From an uncultured Dorea sp. (GTDB lineage Bacteria; Bacillota; Clostridia; Lachnospirales; Lachnospiraceae): a DNA stretch of 64,000 nucleotides. Below, piece after piece: positions 27,901 through 36,298 of the stretch. The translations under genes and the position numbers were made by a program. Below the pieces are notes generated by a model. That model was not told the origin of the DNA and made no database searches. It saw only the letters and a program-made list of their open reading frames with translations. Position 1 is the first letter of the stretch. Every line of letters starts with the position of its first letter. The DNA is taken from positions 31,216 to 95,215 of the forward strand of contig CAJUMF010000013.1 of NCBI GenBank assembly GCA_910586965.1, written 5' to 3'.

Positions 27901-29947
27901 TCAGGCTCAAAAATCTTTGGGATTGAAAGCCGCAGAATGTGTAGGGCAGGATATCATGATGAAAGAATTAATTTCAGCATTTTACTGGCAGCTTGATAAG
28001 GAAGGTATAGATTATGCAGAAAACAGATATAATACAGCGCGGTTAAAGGATTTTGTGTCTTCCTATTATGAAACAGCTAAAGAGGACGGTGATAATTTTA
28101 CCCCTGAGAAAATTATTGCTCAGGCTTTAAAAATGGGCAGGAAGCTTCCGCAAGCAAAAGAAAAAACGCAGCTTGATGCAGTGATTGAATATTTGGCGGA
28201 GCAGGCCATAAATAACGGGTACGACCGAAAACTTCAATTGTGGATGCCGGTTCTAAAGACACAGATTTATCTTAGTCAATTTGACGAGTATCAAAAAAGC
28301 TGTTTTAAAAATACTGGCTGGAAAAAGCAGTCCAAAGATTGGGAAATAAGATTTGTGATTGGACAAATGGATGACCCGGAAAATCAGAATCAGATGCCTA
28401 TGATTATTGATTTGGAAGAAGATGGGAATATTGCGGTATGCGGAAGTGTTGTATGCGGGAAGAGTACGATGATGCAGACAATGGCATATGCACTGATTCA
28501 AAAATATTCGCCGGAGGATATCAATCTGTATGTCATTGATTTTAGTAGCAAGATGATGTCGGCATTTGAAGAGGCGCCTCATATTGGCGGCGTTATATAT
28601 GAAAATGACACGGATAAGATTGAAAAGTTTTTCAATATGATGAGCCATATACTTGCAGAACGGAAACGCCTGTTCAGGGGCGGGAATTATAAACAGTATG
28701 TTCAGGTACATGGTACAATCCTTCCGACAATTATTGTTTTTATAGATAATTACAGCGCCTTTAAGGAAAAGACAGAAGAAATATATGAGGAACGGATCAT
28801 ACAGCTTTCCAGAGAGGGGATTAACCATGGTATTTACCTTATAGTATCCGGGGCAGGATTTGGCATGAGTGATATAACGACAAGGGTAGCAGACAATATA
28901 AAAACAGTTCTTTGCCTGTCCCTTCAGGATCGGTATGCGTATGGGGATCTGCTTCATAGTATGCAGATTGACGTGTTGCCGGAAAAAGATGTGAAAGGAA
29001 GAGGACTGGCGTATTACGGGAAGCGTATTTTGGAGTATCAGACGGCATTGGCAGTTAAGGCGGAAAATGATTATGCCAGGATTGCAAAAATCCAGGATAT
29101 CTGTAGAGAGATGGCTCTGGCATGGAAAGGAAAGACGGCAAGGAGAATACCTGAGATACCAGAAAAGCCGGTATGGTCAGAATTTGCACAGTTAGATCAA
29201 TATCGTCGGAGTGTACCTGGCCCGGCATTGCTTCCGGTGGGCTATGATGCTGCAAATGCGGAAGTTTATAATATCCCGCTTCAAGATATATATTGCTATT
29301 TGGTATGCGGAGCGGGACATACCGGGAAATCGAATTTTATGAAGATATGTATACAGTCTGCATTAGAGAAAAATGCCCATGTATGTGTGATTGACGGACC
29401 GGATGGAAATTTCTCTATATACAGTAAAGAGAAAAAAGTTTCTTATGTATCGGACGAAGAAGGGATGTTTCATTATTTCAGTGAACTTCTGCCTGTTTTT
29501 AAAGAGAGAAACATGTTGAAGAATCAACTGATAGGAGAAGGACGTGAAGAGGATATCTTTGAATTAATGAGTAAAGAGCAGCCGTATTTTATCTTTATAT
29601 CCGATATGGCATGGTTTGCACCATATATTTACAATACAGAGAAAGATATGAAAGGATTTTTGGAAAACATTATTGAAAAGGGCAGTCTGCATAATATTTA
29701 TTTCTTCGGAGAGCTGGAGCTTGGTAAACAGTCTCTTGCGGCGGGGTACAGGATATATGAATTGTTTGTGAAATATGGGACAGGCATGCATTTCGGAGGG
29801 AAAGTATCTGATAATCCCATACTTTCATTTGAGTATATGTCGTATGCCGAACAAGCAAAACCAGAGCGGGCAGGTATTGGAATTTTGCCGAATGTATTGG
29901 AAGAAGGGGAGACGCAGAGAGTGGTTGTGCCATTAGCCCGGAAATAG
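24968..29947 (+). CDS. essC: FtsK/SpoIIIE-type ATPase with N-terminal FHA domain (EssC-like)
   Basis: 1659-residue motor of a WXG100/type VII secretion system. Order: degenerate FHA-like region 1-100; canonical FHA about 109-195 (ITIGKNSDNDIVY, SRNHAQI, NSPNGVYVN-type loop); two membrane helices about 265-318; then three ATPase modules. Module 1 has an intact Walker A (GTTGSGKS, 716-723) and Walker B (FIIIDEF, about 822-826). Module 2 has GSVVCGKST (1159-1167) but FIDNY instead of a DE pair. Module 3 has GAGHTGKSN (about 1448) and FISDMAW. Only module 1 looks catalytically complete, as in known EssC proteins, where the C-terminal modules bind substrates. It is longer than staphylococcal EssC (about 1480). 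The FHA domain points to control by the neighbouring kinases. Confidence 0.93.
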   Translation: MSIVLSVYSQVAFKEYLLPPLNNADHIITFHSNYFQLQKDVQLQLEVLDYCWQIKNSEDYRIVSAKNSQKSYELKNNEILQLRTRDNEDISIIVKNITSGIHAFQKYKLWDINEITIGKNSDNDIVYDYLGMISRNHAQIIKTPAGYKIYNDSPNGVYVNSLRVEKEAELQFGSFINIIGLHIVFLRDVIAIDTESKDVKINEEKLKRYETYDEKTVLLNTVAETSKGKTVYHRAPRNYEKLNSDVIEIEEPPQLARTKKQSMLMTIGPSFTMVLPMLLGSILMIYASGQGSSFYMYSGLVMSVSSALVAVVWSLLNARNQRKEEKEEEEYRFKIYSDYLIEKTNEIKEKYERTEKKLNTTYPAAMECLKYDIHKGVLWNRNRTHEDFLSHRLGVGDTPFQIKIEIPKKRFKLYKDSLSEKPAFIKDNYSMLYNVPIMLDLLKKNMVGIIGGKNKEGAIEVAKLLSAQLAANNCYTDLKLVYIYDGSNSSDFSRWGFAKWLPHVWSEDKKIRFVASGKEESSDVFYELTKIFRTRLEQSECASKEEIPKPYYVVFVSDISVLTGEPFSKYVFDHSKECGLTTFLLVERYEELPNDCDFIIENTELFRGMYEVSESEEEKQKITFDTLGDKELERFARYLSSLQVLEIEEGGEIPNSLTFFEMLGINRLEDLPVRELWAKNRTYENIKGMIGKRAGNMPCYLDVHEKYHGPHGLVAGTTGSGKSETLQTYILSLAINYSPDDIGFFIIDYKGGGMANLFKELPHMIGQISNLSGNQVRRAMTSIKSENRRRQRVFGEHGVNNINAYTKLYKNGEASNPVPHLFIIIDEFAELKREEPEFMKELISVAQVGRSLGVHLILATQKPSGTVDDNIWSNSKFRLCLRVQDQQDSKDMLHKPDAAYITQAGRCYLQVGNDEIYELFQSGFSGAVYEESLLEESTEIAKLIDLTGKVEMTGNTVRASQKKRAEAAWIDNLSNCLVQAQKSLGLKAAECVGQDIMMKELISAFYWQLDKEGIDYAENRYNTARLKDFVSSYYETAKEDGDNFTPEKIIAQALKMGRKLPQAKEKTQLDAVIEYLAEQAINNGYDRKLQLWMPVLKTQIYLSQFDEYQKSCFKNTGWKKQSKDWEIRFVIGQMDDPENQNQMPMIIDLEEDGNIAVCGSVVCGKSTMMQTMAYALIQKYSPEDINLYVIDFSSKMMSAFEEAPHIGGVIYENDTDKIEKFFNMMSHILAERKRLFRGGNYKQYVQVHGTILPTIIVFIDNYSAFKEKTEEIYEERIIQLSREGINHGIYLIVSGAGFGMSDITTRVADNIKTVLCLSLQDRYAYGDLLHSMQIDVLPEKDVKGRGLAYYGKRILEYQTALAVKAENDYARIAKIQDICREMALAWKGKTARRIPEIPEKPVWSEFAQLDQYRRSVPGPALLPVGYDAANAEVYNIPLQDIYCYLVCGAGHTGKSNFMKICIQSALEKNAHVCVIDGPDGNFSIYSKEKKVSYVSDEEGMFHYFSELLPVFKERNMLKNQLIGEGREEDIFELMSKEQPYFIFISDMAWFAPYIYNTEKDMKGFLENIIEKGSLHNIYFFGELELGKQSLAAGYRIYELFVKYGTGMHFGGKVSDNPILSFEYMSYAEQAKPERAGIGILPNVLEEGETQRVVVPLARK

Positions 29948-29956
29948 GAGGTTACT

Positions 29957-30205
29957 ATGATATTAGTGGATATTTATATCCCGGCAGTGGATGAGAGCTT
30001 TGATTTTTTGCTGGATGAAAATACGCTTATCGAAAAGGTAATTCTTGAAATTATAGAAATGATCACAAAAAAAACGAAAGGCAGCACTGAAAAATGTGCC
30101 GAAGATTTTTTCTTATATTCCATAGATAAGGAAGAAAAATTGGAAAAGTTAAGTACGCTGTATGCAAGCGGGGTTATTGACGGCAGCAGACTGATGCTGG
30201 TATAG
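29957..30205 (+). CDS. YukD/EsaB-like ubiquitin-fold protein
   Basis: 82 residues matching the YukD family in length and pattern (ILVDIYIPAVDESFDFLLDE at the start, ending GSRLMLV). The family has a ubiquitin fold and is a conserved cytosolic component of Firmicutes type VII systems. AGGAGG precedes the ATG. It sits 9 bp after the ATPase gene and 14 bp before the first WXG100 gene. Confidence 0.85.
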   Translation: MILVDIYIPAVDESFDFLLDENTLIEKVILEIIEMITKKTKGSTEKCAEDFFLYSIDKEEKLEKLSTLYASGVIDGSRLMLV

Positions 30206-30219
30206 GAGGAAATGAGAAT

Positions 30220-30519
30220 ATGGATGCGATTAAAGTAGATACTAACCGATTAAATTCGGATGCGAACCAAATCCAGAGTAGTATCAGGCAGATAGAAGCT
30301 GCTATGTCAAATCTGAAATCAGATGTAGCACAATTGGACCGGATGTGGGATGGCCCAGGCAGCGAAGCGTTTAAACATGCATTCAATAATGATATGGCAG
30401 CCTTAAGTTCCCTGCTTTTAAACTTCCGGCATATCTATGACTATGAAATGAGTGCAAAGCAGAAATATGAAAAATGTGAAAACAGGGCGGTCAGTCTGAC
30501 GGAAGGAATACATATATAA
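30220..30519 (+). CDS. WXG100 protein 1
   Basis: 99-residue helical-hairpin protein of the EsxA/ESAT-6 family. Trp-Asp-Gly turn in RMWDGPGSEAF and a C-terminal YxxxE-type export signal (YEKCE). These proteins dimerise and are exported by the EssC-type ATPase. Ribosome binding site AGGAGG. Confidence 0.93.
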   Translation: MDAIKVDTNRLNSDANQIQSSIRQIEAAMSNLKSDVAQLDRMWDGPGSEAFKHAFNNDMAALSSLLLNFRHIYDYEMSAKQKYEKCENRAVSLTEGIHI

Positions 30520-30530
30520 GGAGATGCGTC

Positions 30531-30851
30531 ATGGCAGGATATGGGCAGTTAAAAGTTTCACCGGATGTTATGAAGAATCAGGCGAAAGCAATAACAGGCG
30601 AAATCAGGAAAATTGAAACAGAGTGGAAAAAGATGGAGGAGGTTATCACTCGAAGCAAATATTATTGGCAGGGAGAAGCAAGTAATATCCATCAGAAATC
30701 TTATCACAAGGTTAAAATGGAAGTTGAGAAGGTAATCCGGCGTCTTAATGAACATCCGACTGACCTGCTTGAGATGGCGGGAGTATACATAAAAGCGGAA
30801 AGTGAGGCCGTACAATTCGCAAACGTACTGCCGGATGATGTGATTGTCTAG
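30531..30851 (+). CDS. WXG100 protein 2
   Basis: 106 residues, Trp-Gln-Gly turn in YYWQGEASNIH and YIKAE near the C terminus (YxxxE export motif). It begins 11 bp after WXG100 protein 1 and may form a heterodimer with it. It ends PDDVIV, very like the end of WXG100 protein 5 (SSDVIV). Confidence 0.92.
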   Translation: MAGYGQLKVSPDVMKNQAKAITGEIRKIETEWKKMEEVITRSKYYWQGEASNIHQKSYHKVKMEVEKVIRRLNEHPTDLLEMAGVYIKAESEAVQFANVLPDDVIV

Positions 30852-30896
30852 TATAACCAGATTGCTCATAAACAAGGTGCAGGGAAGGAGTAAAGT

Positions 30897-31211
30897 ATGG
30901 CGAAAAATGCATATTCTATAGCGGTAAATTTTAATAAGGCGAATCAGCAGGCGGATAAACTTGTCAAAATAGCCGGAGAAATTTTGACAGAAAAAAACAA
31001 AGTAAGCGAGAGCAAAAGAATATTGCAGATGAACTGGAAGGGAGAGGGTGCATCCTCTTATATGAGTAAATTGACAAGATTAGAAGAGAAACTGTCAGGC
31101 GAGGCGGAAAAATTGCAAAAGGTAGCTAAAACAATCCGGGAAATAGCTCAGAAAACATATAATTCGGAAAAAAGAGCTTTGGAGATTGCTAAGGTAAGAA
31201 GCTATAAATGA
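30897..31211 (+). CDS. WXG100 protein 3
   Basis: 104 residues, Trp-Lys-Gly turn in LQMNWKGEGASSY. Unlike the other four it lacks a strict YxxxE motif (TYNSEKRALE near the end), so it may rely on a partner for export. Ribosome binding site AAGGAG before ATG 30897. Confidence 0.9.
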   Translation: MAKNAYSIAVNFNKANQQADKLVKIAGEILTEKNKVSESKRILQMNWKGEGASSYMSKLTRLEEKLSGEAEKLQKVAKTIREIAQKTYNSEKRALEIAKVRSYK

Positions 31212-31276
31212 AAGGGATAAATGTGTACATAGCGACACATTTAGCTAATACAAATGAGCCAAGGAGGAGATAAAGC

Positions 31277-31579
31277 ATGGCAAAAACAATTACTGTAACT
31301 ACGACAACATTAAATTCGAAAGCAAGTGAACTGAAATCCTTGAATAATAATTTCAGATCGCAGATTAACAACCTGAAGTCTGTGGAAAGTTCATTAAATT
31401 CCATGTGGGATGGCGAGGCAAATGATGCATTTCACAAAGCATTTACCAAAGACATTACGCAGATGAATAATTTTTATAATGCTATTGAGAAATATGTCCA
31501 GACATTACAAGAGATTGCAAAAAAGTATGATGCAGCAGAACAAAAAAATGTAAGTACTGCTACAAAAAGAGCATATTAA
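31277..31579 (+). CDS. WXG100 protein 4
   Basis: 100 residues, SMWDGEANDAFHKAF turn and YDAAE export motif. Closest in the set to WXG100 protein 1. Ribosome binding site GGAGGAG before ATG 31277. Confidence 0.93.
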   Translation: MAKTITVTTTTLNSKASELKSLNNNFRSQINNLKSVESSLNSMWDGEANDAFHKAFTKDITQMNNFYNAIEKYVQTLQEIAKKYDAAEQKNVSTATKRAY

Positions 31580-31606
31580 CATCAAAACAGAAAGGGAAAT
31601 AAAATT

Positions 31607-31924
31607 ATGAATGGAACATTAAAAGTAACTACATCCAAGTTGACATCGACAGCGTCATCTTTTCAGTCTACTGGAAATCAGGTGAAAAATCTTACCACAC
31701 AAATGACGACAATCGTAAAAAGTCTTTCCGGGCAAATATGGAGCGGTGAAGCCGCCAGTGCATACATTAAGAAATTTGACGGGATGCAGGATGACATCAG
31801 CAAGATAATTAAAATGATCAATGAACATGTAACCGATCTCCAGGAAATGGCAAGAGAATATGAAGCGGCAGAAAATACGAATGTATCTGCTGCAAATGCG
31901 CTTTCTTCGGATGTCATTGTTTAA
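31607..31924 (+). CDS. WXG100 protein 5
   Basis: 105 residues, IWSGEAASAYIKKF turn and YEAAE export motif. Last of five tandem WXG100 genes; a hairpin follows at 31935-31965. Confidence 0.93.
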   Translation: MNGTLKVTTSKLTSTASSFQSTGNQVKNLTTQMTTIVKSLSGQIWSGEAASAYIKKFDGMQDDISKIIKMINEHVTDLQEMAREYEAAENTNVSAANALSSDVIV

Positions 31925-31934
31925 TTTACTGTAT

Positions 31935-31965
31935 GTATGGGCATCTGAACCGAAGATGCCCATAC
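31935..31965 (+). terminator. Hairpin between the WXG100 genes and the first surface-protein gene
   Basis: Perfect 12-bp stem GTATGGGCATCT/AGATGCCCATAC with a 7-base loop, then a short T run (TTTAATG). The weak T tract suggests partial termination or mRNA stabilisation that lowers expression of the downstream giant gene relative to the WXG100 genes. Confidence 0.65.
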
Positions 31966-31983
31966 TTTAATGTGGGGAAAAAG

Positions 31984-34900
31984 ATGAAAAAATGTTTAAC
32001 TACTAAAGTGACAGCGCTGCTGCTTATGATGGTAATGTGTACAAGCTTATGTGCAGACTTTGCTGCTAATGCAGAGAATGGTTCTAATCTGAGTAATCCT
32101 AGAATTGAAAAGGATTCCAACATGGAGGCGGGACAGAAAGTTACATGGGATTGTGTCTGGTTCGGGAGTTACCCTCAGGCAGAGGTTGTACCTTCAGCAA
32201 ATGATTTTTCAGCAGTAGAAAAAAGCATGTTGAAAAAAGGCGATGTTATAGAAAACAGCAGTCTGTATAACAAGTTGCAGAATATATCCAGATGGAATTC
32301 CAATAATGATGTTACAATAGATGGGGAAAAATATCGCCGGATGAAAATGAATGATGCTACGTACACGGATTCAGACAGCAGCTACTATCAATGGTCAGAT
32401 CCGGATACATACCATTATTTTAAATATGAGCCAATCAAATGGAGGGTGCTGGAAGTAAATGGGAATCAGGCATTTCTTCTATCTGACATCGCACTGGACG
32501 ACCAGAAATATAATACAGAATATGAAAATATAACATGGGAAACAAGCACGCTCCGAAGCTGGCTGAATGGTTATGGAACATCTGTCAATAAACAGGGGAA
32601 GGATTACAGTAACGAGAATTTTATTGGGAGCGCTTTTACTCTTGAAGAGAGGTCGGCGATCACAGATACTTCTGTGAAAAAGGCTGATAATATTACATAT
32701 AAAACCGGGGGAGGAAATAATACAACTGATAAGATATTCCTTATGTCAGAATCAGAAACCTATGGAGTTAACGCAGCGCTTCATGGATTTGTGACGCTAA
32801 ATAATACCTGTGATGAAGCACGTAAATGTACGAGCAGTACTTATGCAAAAGCGAAAGGAACATGGAGCGGCACGAGTGATGCATATAAAGGAAACTGCGA
32901 ATGGTGGATGCGTTCACCGGGCAGTTCATCTGACAATGCCGCATATGTTGATTATGACGGCTATGTTATTAATGATGGTTACTATGTCAGCCGCGATGAC
33001 CGCGGCGTGCGTGCTGCTTTAAATCTTAATCTGTCATCTAATCTTCATGCATATGCAGGGACAGTGAGTTCTAATGGAAAACAGAGTGAGACAGGCAGCG
33101 GTAGTACAGAGCCAGAGTCTCCGACATATCCAACAGAGAAAAAATATAAAGAGAATATTCTCAAAGCTCTCCCCAATATGGATGATCTTGGTTCTGCAAC
33201 CTTAAAAGGTCCAGAGATATCAATTGTCGGGAATAAGTTTAATCTGTTCCAGACAGATATGAAGATGTCGCTTCCGCTTTGGCAAGGTGTTGAGATTAAG
33301 ACAGATAAGGACGAAAAAACGGTAGAGGTATTATTGGGGATAAATAAAAAAGAACTCAGCACCGAGGGAAACAACACATACTGGTCCGAAACATATAAAG
33401 AAGTAAAATCTCTGGTACAAGCGTGCGGAGGAACTGTAGATACACCAAAGCTTTGGAACCGTTTTTCGAAACTGCGTGGAAAATTGAAAGAATTTGATGC
33501 AAATGCGGTATTTAAGGCAAAAGGGAATGCTGCCGGCTATATGAAACTTAAAATGAATGATGACGGAAGTGTACAAAGCATTTTAGAAGGCGGGATAGCC
33601 ATGGGTTTTAGCGCGGGTGCAAGTGTAAAAGTTCCCCTTTGGTGGATTGTATACTCGGAGTTTGGGATAAGTGGCTCTATTGATGGGAAAATGTACCTGA
33701 CTTCCGCGAATGAAAAAGTAATTACACCAAAAGGAGAGGTTGAGCTGGCAATAAAGCCTTCAATAGCTCTTGGTGCAGATATGGTGATTGTTGATGTAAA
33801 AGGTGGATTGGAAGGGAAAATTGCAGGAAAAGCGACATTCCCATGGAAACAGTTTGACAAATCTGTAGAAGCATACCTGACAGGAAAGCTTTTCATAAAA
33901 TTAGAAACTCCAATTCCCGGATTAAGCGGGGAATTCCCTTATAATTTCCCGAAGATGGAGTTGTACCCCAATCTTGGAAATGTGACAAGAGATTTTTCGG
34001 CACTGCAATACAGCGCCCCGGAACCGGTCAGCAGCCAGATGGTAAAGAAGATGTCGAAAAACAGCAGAAATGCAATAGATACGACAAGAGAATCGCTTGT
34101 ATATGAAAATGCGAAACCGGAGATGACAGGACTTTCTGATGGGCGGATTTTAATGACTTATCTGGATGATACGAGCGGGCAGGCGAAACTGTCGTACCGT
34201 TTTTATGACGGCGGACAATGGTCCGGGTCAAAAACGGTATGGAACGGCGGGAATCTGGACACGGTCGGATATCTGTACCAACATAACGACTCTGCATATG
34301 TAATCTTTGAGAGCAGCAGCCGGAAAATAACAGAAGACATGACCGCAGAGCAGATTGCAGGCGCTATGGAGCTTTATGCGGCAAAGCTTACAGGAGATGG
34401 ATTTGAAGAGCCTGTAAAGTTGGGAAGGAGCGGTACATGGAAATACGCATATCAGCTTGTAGAACACGACGGTAATTTATGTGCGGTCTGGGCGGAAAAC
34501 TCTGAGAATGACATTATGCTCCAATCAGGAGAGACGGTTGTATATGAAAGCAGACTGAACGGCACATGGCAAGAACCTTCTCGGATTTCTAACATAGGAC
34601 AAGTATTAACAGAGGCAGTATCCGGGACAGTAGGAGGCACATTTGTTACTGCATACATCAAAGACGGTCAGATATATGTCGAAGATCAATTGCTGGATAT
34701 CAACAGTGCGGGGGAAAAGGCGGACAGCCTGCGGATTCAGGATGATGTGCTGTACGCAAGGATTGACGGGATGTTATGCACATACGACGGGGAACAGCTA
34801 AAGGCGAAAAATGTCGAATGTACCGCTTCCTATCAGGTTTATGGAAATACCGTATACTGGATTCAGCAAAATAATTTCAAAAGCGAAGTCTTAAGCCAGT

Positions 34901-36252
34901 CGTTGGACAGTAAAGCAGCTCCGGTTGCAGTCACAGATGAGGGCGGTTATGTAGGCGGGTTTACAATGGTTCAGAATGCAGGAGGAAAGCCTGTATTTGC
35001 ATACACCTATCAGCCGGTCAATGAAGATGCAGAGGGGAATCCGTATAGTGCGACGATCTTAAAATGTACGGAAGACATAACCAGATACCAAGCAGAAGTT
35101 ACGAATGTAGCGTATGATATCCTGTCATTTGTGCCGGGGAAAGAAAATCCGGTTTATGTGACAATCTGTAACACAGGTACAGAAGACTTAAGTCAGATAC
35201 AGCTTGTAATTTCAGATGGAGATAAGGTTCTCTATAGTGGCAAGGCTTTAGAATCCTTAAAGGCAGGAGAAAGCAAGGAATGTGAGATTCCCGTACAGAT
35301 ACCGGAAGATTTTTCAAAGGCGGATTTGTCATTTACATTGACGGCAGATCAGCAATTCAAGAAAGAGACAACGGAAAAATATGAGCTTGAATATTGCGAC
35401 GCTGATATCGAAGTGACAGAGAGTAGTGTTGATGAAATTGCAGTAAAGAATAATTCCCATACAGTTGCATCCAATGTGACGGTTATCTTACGGAATCAGG
35501 ATGAAAACGGCGCGGAAATCCGAAAGATACCTGTAGGAAACTTGAACTCCGGAGAGTCAAAAATAGTTTCCATAAAGGAAGACTGGAAAAAAATAACGAA
35601 ATATATGTACTGCAAAGTTACACAAGACGCGGATGAATATGAATTATGGAACAATAGCCTTGTAATGGAAAAACAGGATAATGGCGGATTAAAGAACCCG
35701 TCAGCAGCTTTGAATTCAAAAACACCGGTAAAAGTCACTAAGATTGCACTTTCCGGTATTTCAAAAAAAATAGCAGCAGGAAAGAAAGTAAAATTAACTG
35801 CTGTTGTTGAACCTTCCAATGCTTCTAATAAGAAGCTCACATGGAAATCAAGTAACAAGAAAATTGCCATGGTGAACAGCAAAGGAGTCGTCACCATGAA
35901 GAAAAAATCCGGTGGAAAGACTGTGACGATTACAGCAACAGCTCAGGATGGCAGCGGAGTAAGGGCAACTTATAAGATAAAGTCCATGAAAGGCGTGGTA
36001 AAGAAAGTAACTATCTCTGGAAAGAAATCCATGAGAGCAGGCAAGGCGCTGAAACTGAAAGCTAAAGTCAAAGCTACAAAGAATGCCAATAAGAAGTTGA
36101 AATGGACAAGCAGTAATAAAAAATATGCGACAGTAAATGCTTCAGGTAAAGTAAAAGCATTTAAGGCAGGAAAAGGAAAGAAAGTCAAAATCACTGTTGC
36201 GGCAACGGATGGCAGTGGTAAGAAAAAATCAATAACAATTAAAATCAAATAA
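31984..36252 (+). CDS. Large secreted surface protein with DUF6273, propeller-like and Ig-like domains
   Basis: 1422 residues. Signal peptide 1-27. DUF6273 domain about 40-345 (TWDCVWFGSYPQAEVVPS start, YEPIKWRVLEVNG, SDIALDD, TLRSWLNGYG, WWMRSPG, GVRAALNL). A long middle region without clear family includes repeated beta-propeller-like strands (YDGGQWSGSKTVWNG). A CARDB-like segment follows (YVTICNTGTEDLSQI), then two Ig-like Big_2 repeats at the C terminus (about 1255-1422) that are very Lys-rich. No LPXTG anchor; the basic end may bind anionic wall polymers. Start ATG 31984 with GGGGAAAAAG is preferred over 31933, whose leader lies across the hairpin. Presumed adhesin or wall protein; function not known. 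Confidence 0.85.
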   Translation: MKKCLTTKVTALLLMMVMCTSLCADFAANAENGSNLSNPRIEKDSNMEAGQKVTWDCVWFGSYPQAEVVPSANDFSAVEKSMLKKGDVIENSSLYNKLQNISRWNSNNDVTIDGEKYRRMKMNDATYTDSDSSYYQWSDPDTYHYFKYEPIKWRVLEVNGNQAFLLSDIALDDQKYNTEYENITWETSTLRSWLNGYGTSVNKQGKDYSNENFIGSAFTLEERSAITDTSVKKADNITYKTGGGNNTTDKIFLMSESETYGVNAALHGFVTLNNTCDEARKCTSSTYAKAKGTWSGTSDAYKGNCEWWMRSPGSSSDNAAYVDYDGYVINDGYYVSRDDRGVRAALNLNLSSNLHAYAGTVSSNGKQSETGSGSTEPESPTYPTEKKYKENILKALPNMDDLGSATLKGPEISIVGNKFNLFQTDMKMSLPLWQGVEIKTDKDEKTVEVLLGINKKELSTEGNNTYWSETYKEVKSLVQACGGTVDTPKLWNRFSKLRGKLKEFDANAVFKAKGNAAGYMKLKMNDDGSVQSILEGGIAMGFSAGASVKVPLWWIVYSEFGISGSIDGKMYLTSANEKVITPKGEVELAIKPSIALGADMVIVDVKGGLEGKIAGKATFPWKQFDKSVEAYLTGKLFIKLETPIPGLSGEFPYNFPKMELYPNLGNVTRDFSALQYSAPEPVSSQMVKKMSKNSRNAIDTTRESLVYENAKPEMTGLSDGRILMTYLDDTSGQAKLSYRFYDGGQWSGSKTVWNGGNLDTVGYLYQHNDSAYVIFESSSRKITEDMTAEQIAGAMELYAAKLTGDGFEEPVKLGRSGTWKYAYQLVEHDGNLCAVWAENSENDIMLQSGETVVYESRLNGTWQEPSRISNIGQVLTEAVSGTVGGTFVTAYIKDGQIYVEDQLLDINSAGEKADSLRIQDDVLYARIDGMLCTYDGEQLKAKNVECTASYQVYGNTVYWIQQNNFKSEVLSQSLDSKAAPVAVTDEGGYVGGFTMVQNAGGKPVFAYTYQPVNEDAEGNPYSATILKCTEDITRYQAEVTNVAYDILSFVPGKENPVYVTICNTGTEDLSQIQLVISDGDKVLYSGKALESLKAGESKECEIPVQIPEDFSKADLSFTLTADQQFKKETTEKYELEYCDADIEVTESSVDEIAVKNNSHTVASNVTVILRNQDENGAEIRKIPVGNLNSGESKIVSIKEDWKKITKYMYCKVTQDADEYELWNNSLVMEKQDNGGLKNPSAALNSKTPVKVTKIALSGISKKIAAGKKVKLTAVVEPSNASNKKLTWKSSNKKIAMVNSKGVVTMKKKSGGKTVTITATAQDGSGVRATYKIKSMKGVVKKVTISGKKSMRAGKALKLKAKVKATKNANKKLKWTSSNKKYATVNASGKVKAFKAGKGKKVKITVAATDGSGKKKSITIKIK

Positions 36253-36298
36253 AATAAGGATATGTGATTTTAATTGGTAGAGAGTGAAAGGTAAGATT

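Noticed and set aside
28253..28957. 234-codon minus-strand frame inside the EssC-like gene
   Set aside because: Lies within a conserved ATPase module; no start signals and no recognisable protein.
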